NCBI GenBank assembly: GCA_001825155.1
Contig: MHVH01000001.1
Location: 1-42,826, forward strand
Direction of reading: 5' to 3'
DNA: 42,826 bases
Source of the DNA: Candidatus Zambryskibacteria bacterium RIFCSPHIGHO2_01_FULL_46_25
GTDB lineage: Bacteria; Patescibacteriota; Minisyncoccia; Phycocordibacterales; Zambryskibacteraceae
In this document: positions 16,583 through 25,665 of the stretch, piece after piece
Layout of the letters: each line of letters opens with the position of its first letter
Position numbering within the stretch: the stretch's first letter is position 1
Program-made: the position numbers and the translations under genes
Notes under the pieces: generated by a model
Told to the model about the DNA's origin: nothing
The model's input: the letters and a program-made list of their open reading frames with translations, nothing else
Database searches by the model: none

Positions 16583-17371
16583 CTACATTATCATACTAAG
16601 GGCATTACTGACAAGAGCCGCTCTGACACGCTCCGGGTCTTCTCCTCGAATCTCGGCCAGCTTCTTCGCCACTTCCACAACATAGCTGGGCTCGTTCCTT
16701 TTACCCCTATAAGGCACGGGGGCCACGTACGGAGCGTCCGTCTCAACCATAATGGACTCCAGAGGAACTGACCTGATAACTTCGTCATAATTCCTGGCGA
16801 AGGTAATCACTCCGGTAAAGGATAGAGTGAAGCCAAGCTTCAGGAATCTCTTCGCCGTTACTAAATCGCCGGCAAAAAAGTGCACATTCCCCCGCAACTT
16901 GGAAACTGAGTTTCCAAGTGGAAACTCAGTTTCCAGGATTTCAAGAATTTCGGGGTAAGCGTCGCGGGCATGGATCATAATAGGTTTGTCGTGCGCGAGT
17001 GCGAAATCAATTTGCTCGAGGAAGAGTTTCTTCTGCCTTTCGAAATCTCTTTCCTTGTCCTGATGGAAAAAATCCATGCCGCATTCCCCTATGGCAACGA
17101 CCTTGGGATGCTTGACCAATTCACCCCACCCTTGCCCTCCCCTTATTAAGGGGAGGGTTGGGAGAGGTGAATCTACGGGATGAATCCCGATACACGCGTA
17201 AATTTCCGGATACCTCTCCGCAAGCTCCACAGCCCGTTTCGATGACTCATAATCCGTGCCAACAACTATGGTGTACGTCCCTGTTTCCCGCATCCGGCCT
17301 ATTACCTCGTCCCAATCCTTATCATAGTCGCCAAAATTGAGATGCGAATGAATATCAAAATATTTAGGCAT
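16583..17371 (-). CDS. tatD: TatD-family metal-dependent DNase/hydrolase (262 aa)
   Basis: TIM-barrel amidohydrolase with metal motifs FDIHSHLN (HxH), GECGMDFF, MIHARD and VETDAPYVAP. The family cleaves DNA and removes damaged nucleotides. Its stop is 6 nt from rpsF and its start overlaps the metG stop by one base, the familiar metG-tatD order. Two palindromic elements are read in frame: one between residues about 67 and 84 (PLPTLPLIRGGQGWGEL, 17119-17171) and one around residues 146-157 (GNSVSKLRG, 16901-16934). Both fall where surface loops are expected, so the enzyme is probably active. Confidence 0.94.
   Translation of the reverse strand: MPKYFDIHSHLNFGDYDKDWDEVIGRMRETGTYTIVVGTDYESSKRAVELAERYPEIYACIGIHPVDSPLPTLPLIRGGQGWGELVKHPKVVAIGECGMDFFHQDKERDFERQKKLFLEQIDFALAHDKPIMIHARDAYPEILEILETEFPLGNSVSKLRGNVHFFAGDLVTAKRFLKLGFTLSFTGVITFARNYDEVIRSVPLESIMVETDAPYVAPVPYRGKRNEPSYVVEVAKKLAEIRGEDPERVRAALVSNALSMIM
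16901..16934. repeat. In-frame palindromic element, family B (tatD)
   Basis: GGAAACTGAGTTTCC (16901-16915) and GGAAACTCAGTTTCC (16920-16934) are exact reverse complements with a 4-nt loop. Same design as the ftsK copy at 13199-13236: TGGAARCT--GYTTCC arms. Confidence 0.8.
17119..17171. repeat. In-frame palindromic element, family C (tatD)
   Basis: CCCTCCCCTTA (17135-17145), one base, TAAGGGGAGGG (17147-17157), extended outward by CACC--ACCC / GGG-GAGGTG. Related to 30594-30629 (AAGGAGAGGGCTGGGTGAGG). Confidence 0.75.
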
Positions 17372-18789
17372 TAATTTTTGCGGAGGAATAGAGGCTCTGA
17401 CGGCTTTTTGTTTGTTTTTATCAGTTCTTTAATCTTGGCGGAAGTTTCCGGCATGAGCGGATTGAGCATGCGGGCAATAGAATAAAGTTTCACTACCAGT
17501 CCAGATATCACATCCTTGTTTTTCGATTCCCATGGCTTCTTTTCCTGAATCTCTTTATCCAGTTCCCCGATTTTCTCCCAAACATAATTCGCTGCGGCAT
17601 TCGTCTCAAATTTGTTCAGGAAAGCAAAATACTCGCCCATATCTTCCCATTCCGCTATCTTTGCCGGCTCATCCAAGTATGTCTGGGCAAGCTGCATAAT
17701 CCTTGAAACCAGATTGCCAAGACCGTTTGCTAAATTGGCATTATAACTTTCTCTGAACCGTTCAATGGTAAAGGGACTATCATCGAATGAAGAGATCTCG
17801 CGCAAAAGGAAATAACGCAAGGCGTCCGTACCGTACTCTTCTACAATTTCGACGGGGCTCACGACATTGCCGAGCGATTTAGACATTTTTACGCCGCCTT
17901 CACCGGTAATAAACCCATGGTAAACAATATGATTAGTGGTTGGTAAACCCGCAGACATGAGCATCCCCTGCCACATGGCCGACTGGAATTTGACCATATC
18001 TTTCCCGGCTGTTTGCACCGTCTCGGCATCTTGCCAAAATTTTTCAAAGAGTTCTTTATTGCTCGGCCACCCCAACGTTGAGATGTAATTAATAAACGCC
18101 CCAAACCAAACATACATTACCTGGGTAGCATCTCCCGGTACCGGTATACCCCACGAGAGACGCTCCTTGCTACGGGAAATCGAAAAATCTTCCATAACGT
18201 TCGCATATTCAATCGCCTCTTTTCTGCGCCAATCAGGGAAAACTGTCTTCTCATCGGAAAGATATTTCAAAATCTTTTCCTTATAATTACCGAGTTTGAA
18301 AAAATAATTCTCTTCCTCCACCATTTCCGGCATCTGACTAGGATGAAGCGCACACTTGCCATCCACCAAATCTTTTTCTGTTAAAAACTTCTCACAGCCG
18401 ACGCAATAAAGACCCTTGTATGTTTTTTTATAAATATCCCCCTTCTTGTCGCATAATCTCCAGAATTCCTGTGCCGCAAAGATATTTTCATCACTAGTAG
18501 TTCTAATAAAATTGTTGTAAGAAAGATTGAGTTTGTCCTTTAAATCCAAATATTTTCCCGCATAAAAATTAACGTATTCCTGGACGTTCTTGCCTTCTTT
18601 TTGGCTTGCTTCCCAGATTTTCTGGCCATATTCATCAGTCCCAGTACTAAAGAAAACTTCTTCCCCAATCAAGCGCCTATACCTTGCTACCGCGTCAGAC
18701 TGTACAAGCTCCAGCGCAAAACCAATATGCGGCTCGGCATTCACATAAGGAATCGTTGTCGTGATGTAAAAGCTTTTTTTCTCCTCCAT
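17371..18789 (-). CDS. metG: Methionyl-tRNA synthetase (472 aa)
   Basis: Class I synthetase: HIGH motif PHIGFALE, zinc knuckle CVGCEKF...CALH, tRNA-contact WFGAFINYI, and KMSKS in GVKMSKSLGN. An anticodon-binding helical domain follows (about 345-465). It charges initiator and elongator tRNA-Met. There is no C-terminal tRNA-binding EMAP domain, so this is a short form. It follows the AI-2E-type gene by 5 nt and overlaps tatD. Confidence 0.97.
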   Translation of the reverse strand: MEEKKSFYITTTIPYVNAEPHIGFALELVQSDAVARYRRLIGEEVFFSTGTDEYGQKIWEASQKEGKNVQEYVNFYAGKYLDLKDKLNLSYNNFIRTTSDENIFAAQEFWRLCDKKGDIYKKTYKGLYCVGCEKFLTEKDLVDGKCALHPSQMPEMVEEENYFFKLGNYKEKILKYLSDEKTVFPDWRRKEAIEYANVMEDFSISRSKERLSWGIPVPGDATQVMYVWFGAFINYISTLGWPSNKELFEKFWQDAETVQTAGKDMVKFQSAMWQGMLMSAGLPTTNHIVYHGFITGEGGVKMSKSLGNVVSPVEIVEEYGTDALRYFLLREISSFDDSPFTIERFRESYNANLANGLGNLVSRIMQLAQTYLDEPAKIAEWEDMGEYFAFLNKFETNAAANYVWEKIGELDKEIQEKKPWESKNKDVISGLVVKLYSIARMLNPLMPETSAKIKELIKTNKKPSEPLFLRKN

Positions 18790-18794
18790 TAGAA

Positions 18795-19850
18795 TTATTG
18801 ACCGGTTTGTGAAAGCTTGGCGATTTTCCTCTCCTCCATGTCGTTAACGAATTCCATGACTACTGCCGCGACCGGCACGGCGATAAGGAGACCGAGGAAA
18901 CCGGCCAGCTCACCACCTATGACTAGGGCAAGGATTGAGACGATGGCTGGCACACCAACAAGCTTCTTTACCACCAAGGGATACACAACGTGGTTTTCTA
19001 GCTGCTGGATAAGCAAGTAGAGTATCGCCACTACTATGGCCATGGTCATACCACCCGCCGTATAGGCGATAAAGAGGGCTGGAATGGCCGCAAGCACCGG
19101 ACCGAATAGCGGTATAAGTTCGAGCACCCCGGCAAGAAACGCGAGAAGGAGTGCGTGTGGCACCCCGATAATAAGCAAGCCGGCGTAAACAAGAACCATA
19201 ATAAGCACGGCAAGGAGTAGCTGACCTTGCATCCAGTAGCCGATTTTCACCTGCGAGCGGCGCCAGAGACCTATGGCGTAATTCTCGTGCTTCAAGGGAA
19301 CAATAATACGAAGAAGCTTGGCGATGCCATCATCTTGCACGGCGAGATAGAAGGAGAGGACAATCATGAGGATGAAGCTCATCACTCCTCCGAAGATAAA
19401 CGAGGCTGTGGAGAAAATGCCCTGGGAGAGGAAGGACGAGAAATTGTTGAGATAAGAATTGAGGTCGCTCAAGAGCCCCCGAGTATCAATTCGGCCGAAG
19501 ATATCCTGAGTCTCGAACATGCCGGAGAGGACGCTGTCATTGACAATCGAGTTCGAGTAGATGGTAAGAGTTCTGATGAAACTCGACACCTCGCCGATAA
19601 GCGGTAGAAGCAGGAAGTAGAAGAAACCCGCGAGGAAAAGGGCCCCGATGACGTATACAAATATGACGGTGGGCAGGCGCGGGACTCTCCTCCTCTTGGC
19701 CCATTGGGTAAATGGCTCTATGGCTGAAGCGATAATAATGGAAGCGACGACAACCAAGATGAAGTCGCTTACCTGGAAGAGGGCGTACGCCAAAACTATG
19801 ACCATAACCCCCCTTGCCCAACTCTCGGTGGTGATGGAAAGTTTTTCCAT
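18795..19850 (-). CDS. AI-2E family transporter / PerM-like membrane protein (351 aa)
   Basis: Seven to eight hydrophobic segments; conserved blocks are QVSDFILVVVASIIIASAIEP near the N terminus and the C-terminal family signature LENHVVYPLVVKKLVG with LVIGGELAGFLGLLIAVPVAA. The family (PF01594) includes the AI-2 exporter TqsA and cation/proton antiporters; the substrate here cannot be told. It lies in the long minus-strand gene run, 5 nt before metG. Confidence 0.92.
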   Translation of the reverse strand: MEKLSITTESWARGVMVIVLAYALFQVSDFILVVVASIIIASAIEPFTQWAKRRRVPRLPTVIFVYVIGALFLAGFFYFLLLPLIGEVSSFIRTLTIYSNSIVNDSVLSGMFETQDIFGRIDTRGLLSDLNSYLNNFSSFLSQGIFSTASFIFGGVMSFILMIVLSFYLAVQDDGIAKLLRIIVPLKHENYAIGLWRRSQVKIGYWMQGQLLLAVLIMVLVYAGLLIIGVPHALLLAFLAGVLELIPLFGPVLAAIPALFIAYTAGGMTMAIVVAILYLLIQQLENHVVYPLVVKKLVGVPAIVSILALVIGGELAGFLGLLIAVPVAAVVMEFVNDMEERKIAKLSQTGQ

Positions 19851-19865
19851 AGGATTATAGTATCA

Positions 19866-21137
19866 TCATTTAAACGTCAGTACCTTTTTTACGGATTTCT
19901 GGTCGGCGATATTCCCCACAATGGCCAGATTGAGTTTCTCGTTTTTGAAAATATCCCGAGCTACTTTCATCACATCTTTGGCGGTAACTTTGCGGATTTC
20001 CCTCTCAATCTCGCTTGGATTCTTGGGCTTCCCAGTGCCAATCTCCTCCGAGGCATAGAACTCTGCCAGCGAGTCCGTCGTCTCCAAATCCATGTATAGA
20101 TGACCTATGTGATGCTCCTTGGCCTTCAATAATTCTTCGTTGGATACAGGCGTCTGAGCAAGCTTCTTGCATTCCTCCAAAAGAATTTTAATCACTTCCT
20201 TGGTGCGAGAGACATTGATGCCTGTCGAGATGGCAAAAATGCCATGGTCAGTGTATTGGTCATGCCCTGCGCGAACGTAGTAACAGGCGCCCATCTCATC
20301 ACGCAGTTTGGTAAAGAGGCGTGAGGACATACCCTTGCCCAATATCTCGGCCAGTACGGCAGCGGTAGAAGATCTCTTATCCTTTGCTCCGTAGGTCGGG
20401 AAGGCCATGACCATGTGAGTTTGGTCAGTCTTCTTTTTGTGCACGAGAAGCCTCGGCAAGCTTTGCTTTACCCTTACCGCCGGCTTGGAAAGTTTTTTGC
20501 CCTTCGGAATATCTTTAAATCTTTTCTTCGTTTCCCTAAGCACCGCATCCACACTCATATCTCCCGCGACAACAACAATAGTCTTCGGCGCCACGTAGTG
20601 CTTGCCTCTATAGTCGACAAAATGCTTGCGGGTAAATTTCCTGATATTTTCCCGCGGGCCAAGAATACTTCTGCCAGCCGGCACATCGCCGTAAAGAAGT
20701 TCCGAGAGAACATACCAGACCTTCCTCTGTGGCAAATCTTCGTACATGCTAATCTCCTCGAGTATCACCCCCCTTTCTTTCTCCAAATCTTCTGCTGGCA
20801 AAGTAGGGTTGAGATATAGGTCGGAAATAATTTCAAATAGTTTTGGAAAATGTTTCTTGGCCGCCTTGGCGTAATAGCCGGTCATTTCGTGGGAGGTAAA
20901 GGCATTGTTTTCGGCGCCCAAAGCATCCAACTCCACGGCAATATCCTTTGCTTGTGGCCTGTTGGTCGTACCCTTAAAGCACATATGCTCGAGGAAGTGT
21001 GACAGGCCATTTTGCTCCTTGGTCTCGTAATTAGAACCGGTCTCCACCATGACCAGGACCATCACCGATGGGTTGCCCTTGACTGGCACGGTTATCACTC
21101 GCAAGCCATTCGGCAAAGTAGTCTTTTTGAAATTCAT
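19866..21137 (-). CDS. M16 family zinc metallopeptidase (423 aa)
   Basis: The inverted zinc motif HFLEH (residues 47-51) with the distal glutamate region (EKERGVILEEISMYED) marks an active M16 peptidase of the processing-peptidase/PqqL type. Two homologous half domains are present, the second ending near LAIVGNIADQKSV. No signal peptide is seen, so it is probably cytoplasmic. Neighbours are glyS (16 nt upstream) and the AI-2E-type gene (15 nt downstream). Confidence 0.94.
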   Translation of the reverse strand: MNFKKTTLPNGLRVITVPVKGNPSVMVLVMVETGSNYETKEQNGLSHFLEHMCFKGTTNRPQAKDIAVELDALGAENNAFTSHEMTGYYAKAAKKHFPKLFEIISDLYLNPTLPAEDLEKERGVILEEISMYEDLPQRKVWYVLSELLYGDVPAGRSILGPRENIRKFTRKHFVDYRGKHYVAPKTIVVVAGDMSVDAVLRETKKRFKDIPKGKKLSKPAVRVKQSLPRLLVHKKKTDQTHMVMAFPTYGAKDKRSSTAAVLAEILGKGMSSRLFTKLRDEMGACYYVRAGHDQYTDHGIFAISTGINVSRTKEVIKILLEECKKLAQTPVSNEELLKAKEHHIGHLYMDLETTDSLAEFYASEEIGTGKPKNPSEIEREIRKVTAKDVMKVARDIFKNEKLNLAIVGNIADQKSVKKVLTFK

Positions 21138-21153
21138 AGATGTATAGACTACC

Positions 21154-22365
21154 TTACTGAAGTTTTTCTTTCAAATCATCAATCCTAACCCTCTCCTGCT
21201 CGCCGGTGTCGCGGTCGCGGATGGTAACCATGTCATCGGTCAGAGTGTCGAAGTCGATGGTGATGCAATGTGGCGTGCCGATTTCGTCTTGCCTTCTGTA
21301 GCGCTTGCCGATATTGCCGTTGTCGTCGAATTCTATGTTGCCGAATTCTTTTTTAAGCATCAAGTAAACCTCGCGAGCTTTGGAGACCAGTTCCGGTTTG
21401 TTTTTGAGTAGCGGGAAAACCGCCGCGCGCACCGGCGCGATGTTTTTGTTCAGTTTTAGATAAACTCTTTTCTCCCCGCCTAATTCATCTTCGGTATAGG
21501 CCGAGGCTAGAACAGCAAGAACCGTTCTATCTACGCCCAGGGAAGGTTCTATTACGTGCGGGGTTAATCTGTCTCCAGTTTCTTCATCAAAGTATTCGAG
21601 GTCTGTGCCGCTTCTGGCAGAATGAGCCCTGAGATCATAATCGGTACGATACGCTAATCCCCACAACTCTTTGCGGCCGAACGGGTAATCGAATTCGAAA
21701 TCGATAGTGCGCTTGGAATAATGCGCTCTGTCTTCTGGCGGAACATCAAGTTCGACAATTTGTGTGATACCGATTTCCTTGCCGAATTCTCTCATTTTTT
21801 CGAGCCATTCCTGAAAATACTTTTCCCAATCTTTCTCCCTCACAAAATATTCAAGCTCCATCTGCTCGAATTCGCGCGAACGAAAAATGAAGTCACGCGG
21901 CGAAATCTCGTTACGGAAAGCTTTGCCTATTTGAGCAATACCAAACGGCAATTTTGGGTGGAAAGAATCAATTGTATTTTTGAAATTAACAAACATGCCT
22001 TGGGCAGTTTCCGGCCGAAGATAAGATGTGGTCGCTTCTTCCCCGGCGCCCACAGAAGTTTTAAACATTACGTTAAATCTCTGTCCGTCTTCCATCGGAT
22101 CGTCGAAGGTTGTTGCATGACCGGAAGCTTCCCACACCTGAGGATTCATGACAATAGAGGTCCTTATCCCGTATATATCTTCGCGGCTGGAAACAAAATT
22201 TCTCCACCAAAGTTTTTTGATATTATCCAGCAATTCATTGCCGTAGTGTCCGTAATCCCAGAAACCGGACATTCCTCCGTAGATTTCCGAACTCGGATAT
22301 ATAAACCCTCTTCGCTTGCAGAGCGAAACAATCTTCTCCATTAAATCTCCGTTTTTCTCGGTCAT
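21154..22365 (-). CDS. glyQS: Glycyl-tRNA synthetase, alpha2 type, compact (403 aa)
   Basis: Class II synthetase of the homodimeric kind: SSEIYGGMSGFWDYGHYG, motif 2 region LRPETAQGMFVNF, AFRNEISPRDFIFRSREFEQMELEYF, and motif 3 EPSLGVDRTVLAVL, then an anticodon-binding domain. The segment after ASGHATTFDDP joins directly to GQRFNVMFKT (residues about 84-103); homologues usually have a zinc-ribbon-like insertion of several dozen residues here (CxxC pairs), which is missing. ATG overlaps the upstream surface-protein stop by 4 nt. Confidence 0.95.
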   Translation of the reverse strand: MTEKNGDLMEKIVSLCKRRGFIYPSSEIYGGMSGFWDYGHYGNELLDNIKKLWWRNFVSSREDIYGIRTSIVMNPQVWEASGHATTFDDPMEDGQRFNVMFKTSVGAGEEATTSYLRPETAQGMFVNFKNTIDSFHPKLPFGIAQIGKAFRNEISPRDFIFRSREFEQMELEYFVREKDWEKYFQEWLEKMREFGKEIGITQIVELDVPPEDRAHYSKRTIDFEFDYPFGRKELWGLAYRTDYDLRAHSARSGTDLEYFDEETGDRLTPHVIEPSLGVDRTVLAVLASAYTEDELGGEKRVYLKLNKNIAPVRAAVFPLLKNKPELVSKAREVYLMLKKEFGNIEFDDNGNIGKRYRRQDEIGTPHCITIDFDTLTDDMVTIRDRDTGEQERVRIDDLKEKLQ

Positions 22366-24293
22366 TTTTTTACCACTATATCATCCCCTTGGATAAATGC
22401 GGGGTCTTGCGTAAGCCGTGTGGTTAAGGGCTGGTTCGCGACCGTTACCGTATTGCCGGTCTCCAAATCCTTGCCCGAGAAGACAATACCCGTGACAAGG
22501 ACCGGCGCCGTGCCAAGCTGGCTCAAGGACGGCGTGAGAGCCACCTGGAACGAAGTTTCCCTGCCCGAAGTGGAGAACCCAGACCCGGCAGAAAGACTGC
22601 CGAGATTCCAGGTAAGAGTGTTCGTACCCCCGTCATAAGATAGTGTATCGCTCCCAGCGCTCTGGGCGGAAGCCATGGTAACACCCTGCCCAAGCTTGGC
22701 GACAACCTTCGCCTCGGCTATGTCATTTCTGGTATTGCCGATGTTCCAAACGACAGTGTAGGTAGTCTTGCTCTCCACCTTCGGCGGCATGGGTCCGGTA
22801 TTATCGAAAGGGCCGGTAGAATAAAGCGCTTTGGAAGAAAAGGTGACTTGCGAAGCGATTTTTATAGTGCTTGATTCGCTCACGGAGACAGCCGATGAGC
22901 CCACGGGCGTGCCTGTAAGCGAAATTCTCACGGTAATATCGCGATTGCCGATAGGCAAAATATTTTCTGGAAAGGAAGCGAGGGAGAAATTGAGAGTCCC
23001 TCCGTCGCCCGGCAGAAGTTCTGAAGCTCCGGCGGAATTCAGAATGTTCCAGGAGATAGTATTGCTACCGGAGTTGTAGAACCCGTCTTGCTGTACTCGA
23101 ACGCTCAACTTGTCGAGAGCCGCTCCAGCAAGATTTACTTCCACGCGCGGATTCACGAGCTTGTCCGGCAAATTATTTTGGAATCTTACCGACGCAGAAA
23201 TGGCTTGTCCCGCCGGCGCGACATAGGTAGGTGCTGCATCGCCGTTGAAGCTCGTTATAATAGCGATTGATGGGCGCTCTATAGCGATGGTCTCCTGTGC
23301 CGCCACTATAACCGATCTGAAATTGGGATTCACGCTTCCATTGTCGGAAACCCCGGCGTAGAAGCGAAACGTCCGCTCATCCAGATTCTCCCCCGTAAGG
23401 CGGCCCCTTATCTCAATTGTCTTTTCCGCTCCCGGGGATAAATCGCCAAGCGACCAGATATTGTTCTCCGATACCGCCGCCGGGCTCGCAGATACGGCGC
23501 TGTAACCGTAAGGATATTCCGCCCTAAGCATTACGTTTTTCAATATTTCGGTCGAACTTAGTTTGAGCTTCACTTTCGTAGTGAAGGTATCGCCCGAAGT
23601 TACGGAGAGTGGGCTTTCGACCGAAATAGTCATGGGAGCGCTGCCGATGGTTATCTCGTAGACCTTATCTTTGTAAAAAACGGCGTTTGAGCCCTTAACC
23701 TTGTACTCGACCGAGAACTTAATCTCCTTGACCTCGCCTGTCGTGCCTATGAGAACAAGGCGCACATTCCTCGCCACCTCATCACCGGCTTCTATGGCGC
23801 CGAGCTCGGTCTTGGTAAAGGTGAGACTATTTGCGGTATCGGTCGGGTCACGACTACCGGTGGGATATTGCACCGAGAAATTCGCCACCTCTAGGTCGGA
23901 GTTATTCGAATTCTTCACAGTCACGCCAAGCTCAAGTACTTCTCCGGCGGCGACGGTCGTGGGTCCGAGGACCGAGATGCCGACATTTTTCGAAGAGATG
24001 AAGTTCGACCCGCCGAGGAAAATTACTCCGGCAACTACGATAGTCGCCGCGAAGAAGAACAGGGCAAAAGCAAAAAACTTTTTCATGAATGGATTTATCT
24101 CCGGCACCTCTCTCTCGTGCATTAAGAGTTCGTTGAGTTCCGGCGATTGCCACTTCTCGCTCACCTCCGCGGCGGACGCATCCGCGTCCGCCGCTCGCAT
24201 AGCGGGCCTCTTGCCCAGAGGGTCGTGATACCGCGTCCGCGAATAAAGAGTATCGTCCAGACTGTCCACACTGCTTTTGTTGTCTTCTGACAT
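22362..24293 (-). CDS. Large membrane-anchored surface protein with beta-sandwich repeats (643 aa)
   Basis: A polar cytoplasmic N terminus (about 1-68) contains the palindrome-encoded stretch MRAADADASAAEV. One membrane helix follows (about 70-96, FFAFALFFFAATIVVAGVIFLGG). About 540 extracytoplasmic residues form four or so DUF11/CARDB-like domains (VGISVLGPTTVAAGEVLELGV; WSLGDLSPGAEKTIEIRG; WNIGNTRNDIAEAKV; WNLGSLSAGSGFSTSGRE). It begins 12 nt after the DGR reverse transcriptase stop and heads the run glyS-M16-AI2E-metG-tatD-rpsF-ssb-rpsR. Function unknown; an envelope or adhesion role is inferred. Confidence 0.82.
   Translation of the reverse strand: MSEDNKSSVDSLDDTLYSRTRYHDPLGKRPAMRAADADASAAEVSEKWQSPELNELLMHEREVPEINPFMKKFFAFALFFFAATIVVAGVIFLGGSNFISSKNVGISVLGPTTVAAGEVLELGVTVKNSNNSDLEVANFSVQYPTGSRDPTDTANSLTFTKTELGAIEAGDEVARNVRLVLIGTTGEVKEIKFSVEYKVKGSNAVFYKDKVYEITIGSAPMTISVESPLSVTSGDTFTTKVKLKLSSTEILKNVMLRAEYPYGYSAVSASPAAVSENNIWSLGDLSPGAEKTIEIRGRLTGENLDERTFRFYAGVSDNGSVNPNFRSVIVAAQETIAIERPSIAIITSFNGDAAPTYVAPAGQAISASVRFQNNLPDKLVNPRVEVNLAGAALDKLSVRVQQDGFYNSGSNTISWNILNSAGASELLPGDGGTLNFSLASFPENILPIGNRDITVRISLTGTPVGSSAVSVSESSTIKIASQVTFSSKALYSTGPFDNTGPMPPKVESKTTYTVVWNIGNTRNDIAEAKVVAKLGQGVTMASAQSAGSDTLSYDGGTNTLTWNLGSLSAGSGFSTSGRETSFQVALTPSLSQLGTAPVLVTGIVFSGKDLETGNTVTVANQPLTTRLTQDPAFIQGDDIVVKK
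24169..24194. repeat. In-frame palindrome in the surface-protein N terminus
   Basis: GCGGCGGACGC (24169-24179), loop ATCC, GCGTCCGCCGC (24184-24194): an 11-bp perfect stem, much GC-richer than its surroundings. Confidence 0.65.
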
Positions 24294-24305
24294 ATATTTA
24301 CCTAA

Positions 24306-25342
24306 TTATATCATTTGTTTAAGTTTGTAAGCATTCCCATGCTTGAGCATTCCTAAATACGAAGCTCTCGATTCTTCAGACGGATTGATACTTAAATTCT
24401 TCCTCATTCTTCTCTTCGTCACCGTTCTCAAGACTCTATGGTCTGGAAAATGCACCCAACCCAAAAAATCTACACCAGAAGAAAGAGTTTTAATAAAAAC
24501 TTTATCGGGATGAAGTTGTAGTTTTAATTTTTCATTTAGGAATAGTTCGATATATCGAACTATTCCTACCAGATGATTTTTGTCGTGAGATAGAAAAACA
24601 AAGTCATCGGCGTATCTAATGTAATACCTTATCTTCAGTTTATGCTTAACGAACTGGTCAAATTTGTTCATGTAGACATTAACCAAAAGTTGAGAAGTGA
24701 GGTTGCCCAGAGGTAATCCTTTACTAGGAGCAGTTTCAAAGCTTTCGATAATCTGAGTTAGAAGCCAAATGACATTCTCGTCCTCGATGTAATTCAATAC
24801 GATATATCGTAGTGAATCGTGGTCTATGGAAGCGAAGAATTTTTTGATGTCACACTTCAAAATCCAGTATTGTTTGGTGTTGTTTTTAGACACTTTGCCT
24901 GCAAAATACTTGAATCTTTCCAGAGCTTTGTGCGTGCCTTTGTTTATACGGCAAGAATATGAGTCGGAGATGAACTTTTTATCGAAATAGGGATAAAGAA
25001 CTCTGTAGATAGCATGATGCAAGAGTCTATCTCGGACGGAAGCTTTGTGGATGTTTCTGGGCTTGGGGTCAGAAATGTTGAAGGCGTGATAAGGACCGTG
25101 GGTGTAGGTCTTATTTTTTAAATCCTGATGGAGAGCAAGGATATTGTCCATCAAATTTAAATGGAACTCTTGGACGTCTCGTTTACCACGCTTGCCATTT
25201 AGGAATTCTTTCCAGGCTTCAAGCAGATTCTCAACCGAGATGATATGCTCATAGGTATGACAGAACCTATTAAAAGCCCCCCCCCCAACGGGTTTTGCCC
25301 GGAGTTTTGGAAAAGATTAAGTGTGCTTATGTTGTCTGGCAT
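24306..25342 (-). CDS. DGR reverse transcriptase, start out of frame across a C10/G10 tract
   Basis: RT domains are intact: CDIKKFFASID (catalytic Asp), GLPLGNLTSQ (the GxxxSQ motif that marks DGR enzymes, where other RTs have GxxxSP) and YYIRYADDFVFL (YADD), then VDFLGWVHF. It copies the TR RNA with adenine errors. The conserved N-terminal part (TYEHIISVENLLEAWKEF, GKRGKRDVQEF) is in frame back to 25276, but no ATG or GTG exists there; the only in-frame start is TTG 25154, which would discard it. One extra G in the tract 25277-25286 would join ATG 25342 (MPDNISTLN) and give 345 aa. The stop lies 12 nt before the surface-protein gene. Conservative start: 25154. Confidence 0.93.
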
Positions 25343-25660
25343 AAAACTCATATAATTCTACCCCAAGTAAACCGATATACACTCGGAAACAAGATCGATA
25401 AGTTATTTATCGAGATAATAGGAAATGTCAGCGCTGCATCTTTCCTGCCGAAAGAGGAGAGGTTACCGGACGTGAGAAAATCAATCAGGAAACTGGACGT
25501 ACTTAAAATCTTGCTAATGGTCTTATGGGAGACAAAATCGATTACAAACAAAAAATATATTGAAATTTCTTCATTCCTAGATGAAATCGGAAGAATGCTT
25601 GGAGGTTGGCGTAATCAAATTTTAAAACAAAACTCCCAAACCGAAGTCTGGGAGAAATGA
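25257..25660 (+). CDS. avd: DGR accessory protein Avd (four-helix bundle), start out of frame across the C10 tract
   Basis: The recognisable protein runs from VLEKIKCAYVVWHKTHI through RYTLGNKIDKLFIEII, SIRKLDVLKILLMVLWE and ISSFLDEIGRMLGGWRNQ. This is the four-helix-bundle Avd/23S-IVP fold, a positively charged pentamer that binds RT and nucleic acid in DGRs. As sequenced its only start is TTG 25295. ATG 25257 (MTEPIKSPPPQR) lies one base out of frame and would join exactly if the C tract 25277-25286 had 11 instead of 10 C. It is on the strand opposite to RT, TR and target, ends 5 bp before the TR, and its 5' end overlaps the RT 5' end. Confidence 0.9.
25277..25286. repeat. C10 homopolymer in the overlapping starts of RT and avd
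   Basis: Ten C on the plus strand. With 10, the RT frame hits TAA at 25317-25319 with no ATG or GTG start after it, and ATG 25257 is out of frame with Avd. With 11, RT runs from ATG 25342 and Avd from ATG 25257. Both predicted spans are one nucleotide short of a multiple of three (1037 and 404 nt). Confidence 0.85.
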
Positions 25661-25665
25661 GAGAT

